Assembly (NCBI GenBank): GCA_946543095.1
Contig: CAMNLO010000007.1
Location: 1-16,452, forward strand
DNA: 16,452 bases
Direction of reading: 5' to 3'
DNA from: an uncultured bacterium
Lineage (GTDB): Bacteria > Bacillota > Clostridia > Lachnospirales > Lachnospiraceae
The notes under the pieces were generated by a model, which worked only from the letters and a program-made list of their open reading frames with translations, was not told where the DNA came from and did no database searches. Shown piece by piece: positions 14,075 to 16,452 of this stretch (position 1 is the first letter of the stretch; the number at the start of each line of letters is the position of its first letter). The translations under genes were made by a program, and so were the position numbers.

Positions 14075-16231
14075 TCAGTCCTCGATCTCATAGGCATAGA
14101 TCTCGCCGTCCGTGATCTCCATCACCACCGGATCGCACAGCTCCGTATTTCCGAAGATGTCCTCGATCTCAAACATATAGTAGAATTCCCCGTCGGCCAT
14201 CTCCTCATCCAGCATTTCCGTGTCATCACTCCAGACAATGCTGCCCAGGATCTGTCCCTCTGCCTCCGCATTGTCATCTGCCAGATTCACGGTATAGAAG
14301 ATAAACTCGACCCTGTCCCCCTCCTGCAGACGGCGGACGTTCCTGCCGCTTAAGTTCGTTTCCTCATCCGCTCCGTCATAGGTCCCCAGCACCCGGTAGG
14401 CCTCCTCGTCATATTCGTATACGGCACGGATGTTGGTTTCCTCTCCGTTGACGATAGCGGGGATGGAATAGAGGGTATAGTCCTCGGTGCTGTCGATGGC
14501 CTCCGCCATCACATACTCTCCCCCGATGGTGATCCAGGTGCCGTGGAAATTGTCATAGAATTCGCCGGTTTCGTAGTCCGCGTACAGATCATTGTCGCAG
14601 CCCAGATACAATACATTTTCCTCATCCTGTATGAAGAGGATGTCAAAGCGGACCTCCTTCACGGTGGACAGGCCGGAGGTAATGTTCAGGTTCAGGATAT
14701 TGTCCTCATCCAGATACTGCTCATAGACAAGCTTCTCATCCCCCGCCTGAACTGGCTGCAGATTCTGGAACAGACTGACGGAGCTCTCACTGGCCTCCTG
14801 GCCGAAGAAATGCTCCGCAAGGGGGCTTGATATCCCTGTGCCGGAGGGCTCCTCTTCGGACGCTTCCTCTGCGGGGCTTTCCTCTTGTGTCTCCTCCGGG
14901 GCATTCAGTTCCGCATTGTATTCCTCGTAGGCATCCACCCAGGCGGAGTCCCACTGCTCCGGATCCCAGTCGCCGTTTACGATGCTGGCATATTCCAGAT
15001 AGGCGAGATTGTCCGTGATCTCCTGATAGGCCTCATACACATCGGAATTGATGACCTTGGGGTAGAAAACGGAAAGGCCGGAGGCGCAGGATCTGTATTG
15101 TCCGTGGGATTCATAGACCACCACATTGGAAAGCTCCTCCTTCACAGCATCCGAAAACCTTGGCAATATCTCCCCGGTGTGGTCCATCAGATCCCCCAGA
15201 TCCACCATATCATAGGTTCCGTCGGAGCCGCTTCTTTCCCCGTAGCACTCCGTCTGATAGGCTCCCTGGACCACCGCCTGGAAATCCGAAGCATCCTGTG
15301 TGCTTAAGACCAGCTCTCCGGAAAGACTCCTGAAGGCCGCGGATAAGCCGGGAAGCTTCGTCAGGTCGCAGACGGAAAGGGTGGCCATGTCGTCCAGATC
15401 ATAAAAGGCGCACTTCTCCATATAGCTGTCCACAATGGCTGCCCCCAGATCTTTTCCGCTGCAGCCGGGATTTTCGGAGAGATAGTTGATCCATTTGGTG
15501 TAATCCCAGCCGGTCCCCGGCTCGATCTCCTCGGAGGCCACCATGTAGCGGGCATAGCCCCGGAAGGTCTCGGCGGTTTCCAGCGTGGACATCAGGCAGG
15601 CATCAAAGCCCGCCAGCTCCAGCGGGACATTCGCATTCACCAGCGCTGTCTCCACCTCTTTTAAGCTCAGGGTGTCCCCGCCGTAGAGCTCATCCGTGCA
15701 GATCCCGAAGAGGCTTCCGCCGCCGTGGTCCCACATGATCAGGGCATAGCGGTCGGCGGGGTATTCGGAGGCGCCCCAGCGGATAAAGTCCTCCAGAGTT
15801 TTCGCATCCCCCATGGAGGCGGAGGCGCAGTGCTCATCGATGATCATGGTCCCGTCTTCCATATGCAGACGGGTAAGCTCCCCGGAGGGGATCCCCTCAG
15901 TCATCCATTCCGATGCACCGCCTGCCTCGATGAGAAAATTGATATTGCTGCCAAGGGAGGCTTCACAGATCTCGTTCAGATTGATGCTGGCATATCCCCC
16001 CTGGCTTTCCAGGTCTGTGCCGCAGAGATAGAACAGGATGGTCCAGCTGGTGTCCGGATCTCCGTAAGCCTTGCCTTCCTCCAGGATGCTCTCCTTTTCC
16101 GAGGAAACGGAGGGGCCTGAGGGAGCGGAGTTTTCTCCTTCCTCCGAATCCGAGCAGCCGCCAAGGAGCAGCAGGCTTAAAAGCATTGCCAAAAGCAGCA
16201 ATACCGTTTTCTTTTTCGTTGTCAGCTTCAT
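14075..16231 (-). CDS. Clostripain-family (C11) cysteine protease lipoprotein
   Basis: The 718-aa product starts with a lipoprotein signal (KLTTKKK, a long Leu-rich core, LLGGC with Cys26), so it is predicted to be lipid-anchored outside the membrane. The C11 peptidase domain covers about residues 60-410: WTILFYLCGTDLES (63-76), the catalytic His in MWDHGGG (His169), and the catalytic Cys in GFDACLMS (Cys212), with an E-x-x-PGTGWDY stretch following. Clostripain enzymes cut after Arg or Lys. An acidic linker (about 440-470) leads to a beta-rich C-terminal domain (about 480-718) of unknown role. The start is the ATG at 16231, with AGAGGA ten bases before it; the open frame extends 42 codons upstream but has no signal peptide at its head. 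No T-rich terminator follows; only the hairpin array at 13981-14052 separates it from the regulator. Confidence 0.87.
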   Translation of the reverse strand: MKLTTKKKTVLLLLAMLLSLLLLGGCSDSEEGENSAPSGPSVSSEKESILEEGKAYGDPDTSWTILFYLCGTDLESQGGYASINLNEICEASLGSNINFLIEAGGASEWMTEGIPSGELTRLHMEDGTMIIDEHCASASMGDAKTLEDFIRWGASEYPADRYALIMWDHGGGSLFGICTDELYGGDTLSLKEVETALVNANVPLELAGFDACLMSTLETAETFRGYARYMVASEEIEPGTGWDYTKWINYLSENPGCSGKDLGAAIVDSYMEKCAFYDLDDMATLSVCDLTKLPGLSAAFRSLSGELVLSTQDASDFQAVVQGAYQTECYGERSGSDGTYDMVDLGDLMDHTGEILPRFSDAVKEELSNVVVYESHGQYRSCASGLSVFYPKVINSDVYEAYQEITDNLAYLEYASIVNGDWDPEQWDSAWVDAYEEYNAELNAPEETQEESPAEEASEEEPSGTGISSPLAEHFFGQEASESSVSLFQNLQPVQAGDEKLVYEQYLDEDNILNLNITSGLSTVKEVRFDILFIQDEENVLYLGCDNDLYADYETGEFYDNFHGTWITIGGEYVMAEAIDSTEDYTLYSIPAIVNGEETNIRAVYEYDEEAYRVLGTYDGADEETNLSGRNVRRLQEGDRVEFIFYTVNLADDNAEAEGQILGSIVWSDDTEMLDEEMADGEFYYMFEIEDIFGNTELCDPVVMEITDGEIYAYEIED

Positions 16232-16241
16232 GTCGTACACT

Positions 16242-16247
16242 TCCTCT
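16242..16247 (-). promoter_or_regulatory. Ribosome binding site that fixes the clostripain start
   Basis: AGAGGA on the minus strand, ten bases before the ATG at 16231, supports starting the lipoprotein signal there rather than at the upstream in-frame ATG. Confidence 0.55.
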
Positions 16248-16282
16248 TTGTTTAGTATGCCTGTTCGTTTGCGACGGGGCGA

Positions 16283-16312
16283 TCCTGATGTCCGATTGTC
16301 CGTCAGGACAAT
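16283..16312. other. Overlapping, mutually exclusive inverted repeats upstream of the protease
   Basis: ATTGTCC-GTCA-GGACAAT (16295-16312) is a perfect 7-bp hairpin. Its right half also pairs with TCCTGA at 16283-16288 through TCAGGA at 16303-16308, so only one of the two stems can form at once. It lies 52-82 bases upstream of the protease start, in a leader or operator position. The rest of 16248-16379 shows no gene and no clear -35/-10 pair. Confidence 0.4.
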
Positions 16313-16379
16313 TGCGCCGGACTCTGCCATCTGATGATCTGTGACGCTCCGACACAAATCGCAGTGTAGAAATGTTATG

Positions 16380-16452
16380 TTAAGGAAATGCTGAATAATT
16401 CAGCATTTCCTTAACCCCTCCGGGGGATCGCATGCTTTGCGCAGCAAAGCTT
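16380..16452. repeat. Dispersed hairpin repeat, copy B (cut by window edge)
   Basis: The same block as at 6724-6796, same orientation and length: a 16-bp stem with TAA loop (16380-16414), the CCCC-TCC-GGGG stem and the GCTTTGC-GCA-GCAAAGC stem. The window ends exactly where copy A continues into further stems. It lies upstream of the minus-strand protease gene, as copy A lies upstream of the 630-aa gene. The outer stem bases differ from copy A by paired changes. Confidence 0.9.

Noticed and set aside
13835..14353. Plus-strand frame of 172 codons spanning the regulator and protease ends
   Set aside because: It runs through the hairpin array and antisense to two solid genes, with no start signal.
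16232..16357. N-terminal extension of 42 codons on the protease
   Set aside because: The extension would bury the lipoprotein signal peptide inside the protein, and a usable ribosome binding site precedes the ATG at 16231.

Overview
The window looks like chromosome from a Gram-positive anaerobe of the class Clostridia, probably a Lachnospiraceae-type gut bacterium. Reasons: a MecA-type ClpC adaptor, a lipid-anchored clostripain-family (C11) protease, a second Lys/Glu-rich lipoprotein, a MalT-like LuxR regulator, strong AGGAGG-type ribosome binding sites and moderately high GC. The assignment to family level is inference. No rRNA, tRNA, transposase, phage gene or CRISPR array was seen.

Layout. 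Positions 2-1544 (+ strand) hold mecA, a 100-aa unknown protein whose start overlaps the mecA stop, and a flavin-reductase-like protein, closed by a hairpin terminator. Everything after this is on the minus strand. Positions 1636-3285 encode a dicarboxylate/acidic amino acid:cation symporter with an unusual ~130-residue cytoplasmic N-terminal domain that resembles a degenerate RsbW-type (anti-sigma/HATPase) fold. Positions 3516-6700 encode two paralogous, highly charged, helix-rich proteins of no family I recognise (630 aa then 416 aa, transcribed in that order). Positions 6915-10125 hold a tight three-gene unit: a 489-aa unknown protein, a 289-aa protein that looks like a degenerate double acetyltransferase, and a 283-aa GNAT protein with one intact acetyl-CoA motif. 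Positions 10501-11457 encode a lipoprotein with a duplicated ~100-residue domain and its own terminator. Positions 11606-13969 encode a 787-aa MalT-like LuxR regulator, also with its own terminator. Positions 14075-16231 encode a clostripain-family lipoprotein.

The intergenic spaces are not plain. Four of them carry chains of short perfect hairpins with loops mostly of 3-4 bases and no T-tract, so they are not ordinary terminators. One 73-bp block occurs twice, at 6724-6796 and again at the right edge at 16380-16452. Between the two copies the outer stem pairs differ by compensating changes, which argues that the hairpin itself is under selection. Related hairpin chains lie at 13981-14052 and, within a degenerate tandem repeat, at 10226-10428.

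The best candidates for something undescribed are the paralogous pair at 3516-6700, the neighbouring double-GNAT operon, the dispersed hairpin-array repeat, and the regulator-like domain fused to the symporter. A shared function for the 3516-10125 genes is only a guess from shared strand and adjacency: the hairpin array at 6724-6868 separates the two gene groups.
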